Source: Anaerolineae bacterium
GTDB taxonomy: Bacteria; Chloroflexota; Anaerolineae; Promineifilales; Promineifilaceae
Direction: 5' to 3'
DNA: 6,557 nucleotides
Assembly: GCA_014879345.1 (NCBI GenBank)
Contig: JACSSI010000283.1
Location: 1-6,557 of the forward strand
Shown here: in pieces, positions 5,218-6,557 of the stretch
How the letters are laid out: every line of letters begins with the position of its first letter
Position numbering within the stretch: the stretch's first letter is position 1
Made by a program: the position numbers and the translations under genes
The notes under the pieces: generated by a model
What the model was told of the DNA's origin: nothing
The model's database searches: none
What the model saw: the letters and a program-made list of their open reading frames with translations, nothing else

Positions 5218-5248
5218 AGATGCAGTCCTGGGCTAAGGAGACGCATCT
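5218..5248 (+). other. Hairpin in the leader of the 110-aa gene
   Basis: AGATGC (5218-5223) pairs with GCATCT (5243-5248), and after one bulged A, GTC pairs with GAC, giving nine pairs around a 12-base loop. AAGGAG, resembling a Shine-Dalgarno, lies at the edge of the loop (5235-5240). It could be a leader RNA structure. No U-run follows and no known riboswitch is recognised. Confidence 0.3.
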
Positions 5249-5256
5249 GTTTGCAA

Positions 5257-5266
5257 AACAGCCGTT
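5257..5266. repeat. Near-copy of the iterated palindrome (9/10), intergenic
   Basis: AACAGCCGTT differs from the palindrome by one central base. It lies between the divergent csp and 110-aa genes, where no coding constraint explains it. Confidence 0.4.
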
Positions 5267-5317
5267 ACCCTTCCGCACAAAATACCGTTAAAATCACAAA
5301 CAAAGGAGAGTGATTTC

Positions 5318-5650
5318 ATGAGCTTTGGTATTACAAAAACCATTCCAGCAAAAGAAGGCAAAGAAGCCGCCACCATGTTGTACGATGGCAGCATTACCGA
5401 ATTTGAATTTCACATGGCAGGCAAACCCTCCAAACTCAATGTCGGAGATTATGTCTACACCATTTTTCAGGACGAGATAATTGGCCGTGTGCAGATCAAA
5501 GAACTCATTGGCGGGGCCGTCAATCCCGATTCTGGCAAACCACGCACCTTAATCATGGTAGCCTGCCCAGGTGAAAAACTGGCGATGCCTGTCCCGCGCC
5601 AGGGGCATCGTGGCACACGTTATTATGACGGCTCAGAGTGGCCTGAATAA
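5318..5650 (+). CDS. Hypothetical protein, 110 aa
   Basis: The start is well defined: AAAGGAG at 5302-5308 is 9 bases before the ATG. The protein is soluble and has no signal peptide, membrane helix or cysteine cluster. A central segment (LNVGDYVYTIFQDEIIGRVQ, about 40-59) looks like successive beta strands. It is followed by NPDSGKPRTLIMVACPGE (about 69-86) and a Gly/Arg/Tyr-rich C-terminus, GHRGTRYYDG (about 96-105). A small beta-barrel of the PUA or ASCH kind is conceivable but only a guess; I do not recognise the family. It precedes cysD by 136 bases on the same strand, with a large interrupted hairpin between them, so co-transcription is possible but unproven. Codon use looks normal. Confidence 0.8.
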   Translation: MSFGITKTIPAKEGKEAATMLYDGSITEFEFHMAGKPSKLNVGDYVYTIFQDEIIGRVQIKELIGGAVNPDSGKPRTLIMVACPGEKLAMPVPRQGHRGTRYYDGSEWPE

Positions 5651-5669
5651 CGTGCGTAAGGTTATCAGA

Positions 5670-5718
5670 AAGACCTTTCCGCTAAGTTACAGTCGTTTGG
5701 TAACTGCAAAGGGGTCTT
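5670..5718 (+). other. Long interrupted hairpin upstream of cysD
   Basis: AAGACC (5670-5675) pairs with GGTCTT (5713-5718), TTT (5676-5678) with AAA (5708-5710), GC with GC, and AGTTAC (5685-5690) with GTAACT (5700-5705) around a 9-base loop. That makes about 17 pairs broken by small bulges. No U-run follows, so it is not a classical terminator. It may end the upstream transcript or structure the cysD leader. Confidence 0.45.
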
Positions 5719-5786
5719 CCGAGAGCCTAAACAGTACCATCATTTGTACAAAATAATTCTCTACACTAGGATGCAAAACTTAAACC

Positions 5787-6557
5787 ATGCTGTACAACCA
5801 TCTAAAAATACTTGAATCAGAAGCAGTGTATGTGATGAGAGAAGTAGCTGCCCAATTTGAACGGCCGTTTCTCCTCTTCTCCGGCGGTAAAGACTCCATC
5901 ATCATGGCCTATCTGGCGTGGAAAGCCTTCTACCCCGCCCCCATCCCCTTCACCTTTCTCCACATCGACACCGGCCACAACTTCTCGGAAACCTTAACAT
6001 TTCGTGATACCCTCATGGCACAGCTTGGGGCGCGTTTAGAAGTACGCTATGTACAAGACAGCATCGACCAGGGACGAGTCGTCGAAGAAACTGGCCCATA
6101 TGCCAGCCGCAATGGGCTGCAAACCGTCACCCTGCTTGATGCCCTCACTGAATTCAAAGTCGATGCCGCCCTGGGTGGCGCACGCCGCGACGAAGAAAAA
6201 GCGCGTGCCAAAGAGCGCGTCTTCTCTCACCGAGACCAATTCGGTCAGTGGGATCCGAAAAACCAGCGGCCAGAGTTGTGGAACCTCTACAACGGTCAGA
6301 AAAAGCCAAACGAAAACTTCCGCGTTTTTCCCATCAGCAACTGGACAGAACTAGACGTATGGCACTACATCCAAATGACAAAAATCGAACTGCCTTCGCT
6401 CTACTTCTCTCACCAACGAGACATCATCAATCGTGATGGTGTGCTGTTGGCTGCCTCTGACGTGGTCTATCCCATCGAAGGTGAAATCGTTGAACATAAG
6501 ACGGTGCGCTTCCGCACCATCGGCGACATGACTTGCACCGGTGCTGTCGAATCACCG
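5787..6557 (+). CDS. cysD: Sulfate adenylyltransferase subunit 2 (CysD), 3' end cut off by the window
   Basis: With CysN, CysD makes adenosine 5'-phosphosulfate and pyrophosphate from ATP and sulfate, the first step of sulfate assimilation. The 257 residues present match E. coli CysD (302 aa) almost from the first residue, so roughly 45 residues lie beyond the edge. Diagnostic blocks: the PP-loop SGGKDS (32-37; E. coli has SIGKDS), GGARRDEEKARAKER (130-144), WDPKNQRPELWN (155-166), FPISNWTELDVW (181-192) and RFRTIGDMTCTGAVES (241-256). The last block distinguishes it from PAPS reductases (CysH), which share the PP-loop fold. The start at 5787 follows from an in-frame stop at 5781-5783; no good Shine-Dalgarno is visible. 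A copy of the iterated palindrome encodes E-R-P-F just before the PP-loop. cysN would be expected downstream. Confidence 0.95.
   Translation, partial: MLYNHLKILESEAVYVMREVAAQFERPFLLFSGGKDSIIMAYLAWKAFYPAPIPFTFLHIDTGHNFSETLTFRDTLMAQLGARLEVRYVQDSIDQGRVVEETGPYASRNGLQTVTLLDALTEFKVDAALGGARRDEEKARAKERVFSHRDQFGQWDPKNQRPELWNLYNGQKKPNENFRVFPISNWTELDVWHYIQMTKIELPSLYFSHQRDIINRDGVLLAASDVVYPIEGEIVEHKTVRFRTIGDMTCTGAVESP
5860..5869. repeat. Iterated palindrome AACGGCCGTT, copy 6
   Basis: Exact copy inside cysD, read in a different phase from the others (Glu-Arg-Pro-Phe instead of Thr-Ala-Val), right before the conserved PP-loop. Confidence 0.9.

Larger units (their letters stand above)
4981..5317. other. 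Divergent intergenic region between csp and the 110-aa gene
   Basis: This 337-base stretch has no convincing gene. The csp-proximal part is strongly AT-rich and holds the csp Shine-Dalgarno, a hairpin at 5029-5053 (GUCU plus UUUGUU pairing with AACGAA plus AGAC), a terminator at 5054-5088 and two candidate csp promoters. The other half (5163-5317) holds a hairpin at 5218-5248 and a 9/10 near-copy of the iterated palindrome, AACAGCCGTT, at 5257-5266. A strong AAAGGAG (5302-5308) lies 9 bases before the next gene. I saw no convincing promoter for the plus-strand gene. Confidence 0.7.

Noticed and set aside
5190..5275. Structured GC-richer stretch as a tRNA or known riboswitch
   Set aside because: There is no cloverleaf, T-loop consensus or recognised riboswitch core; only one simple hairpin is visible.
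5743..5752. Palindrome TTTGTACAAA upstream of cysD as an operator
   Set aside because: It is a single AT-rich 10-base palindrome with no second site and no clear promoter around it.
5771..5815. Short open frame of 14 codons overlapping the cysD start, as a possible leader peptide
   Set aside because: It has no usable ribosome binding site, no run of regulatory codons such as Cys or Met, and is short enough to be chance.

Overview
The window carries seven complete genes and one gene cut by the right edge, all bacterial. The likely source is a Gram-negative-type or deep-branching environmental bacterium with moderate GC. My best guess is Chloroflexota, resting on overall impression (DUF4239-type membrane protein, class III fructose bisphosphatase, SGGKDS-type CysD, several genes without a clear Shine-Dalgarno) and not on any decisive marker. 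There is no phage, transposase, CRISPR array, rRNA or tRNA that I can see.

Layout: 1-194 is mostly non-coding, with what looks like the degraded 3' end of a minus-strand gene. A small plus-strand hypothetical gene follows (195-512) and ends almost on the stop codon of a convergent minus-strand DUF4239 (bestrophin-like) membrane protein (525-1334). Then, all on the minus strand, come a small lipoprotein (1487-1924), the mazF-mazE toxin-antitoxin pair (1988-2567) with its own promoter and operator, a class III fructose-1,6-bisphosphatase (2680-4641) with a near-consensus promoter, a bidirectional terminator (4723-4753) and a cold-shock protein (4774-4980). A 337-base divergent region (4981-5317) holds the csp leader and promoter(s). 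On the plus strand are a 110-residue hypothetical protein (5318-5650) and the start of cysD, the small subunit of sulfate adenylyltransferase (5787 to the edge).

Functionally this is an ordinary mixed chromosomal neighbourhood: gluconeogenesis (fbp), sulfate assimilation (cysD), RNA chaperone or cold response (csp), mRNA-cleaving toxin-antitoxin (mazEF) and two envelope proteins. The genes look mostly like separate transcription units rather than one operon.

The most unusual signal is not a gene. The 10-base palindrome AACGGCCGTT occurs six times exactly in 6.5 kb (about 0.006 expected by chance for a random sequence of even composition), plus two 9/10 near-copies. Six of the seven CGGCCG hexamers in the window lie in this context. 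It sits inside unrelated, conserved genes as well as between genes, and in four of five coding copies it is read in the same phase, as Thr-Ala-Val. This resembles in kind the highly iterated palindrome HIP1 of cyanobacteria, with a different sequence. Second in interest is the csp leader, which contains a strong intrinsic terminator upstream of the coding region and two possible promoters.
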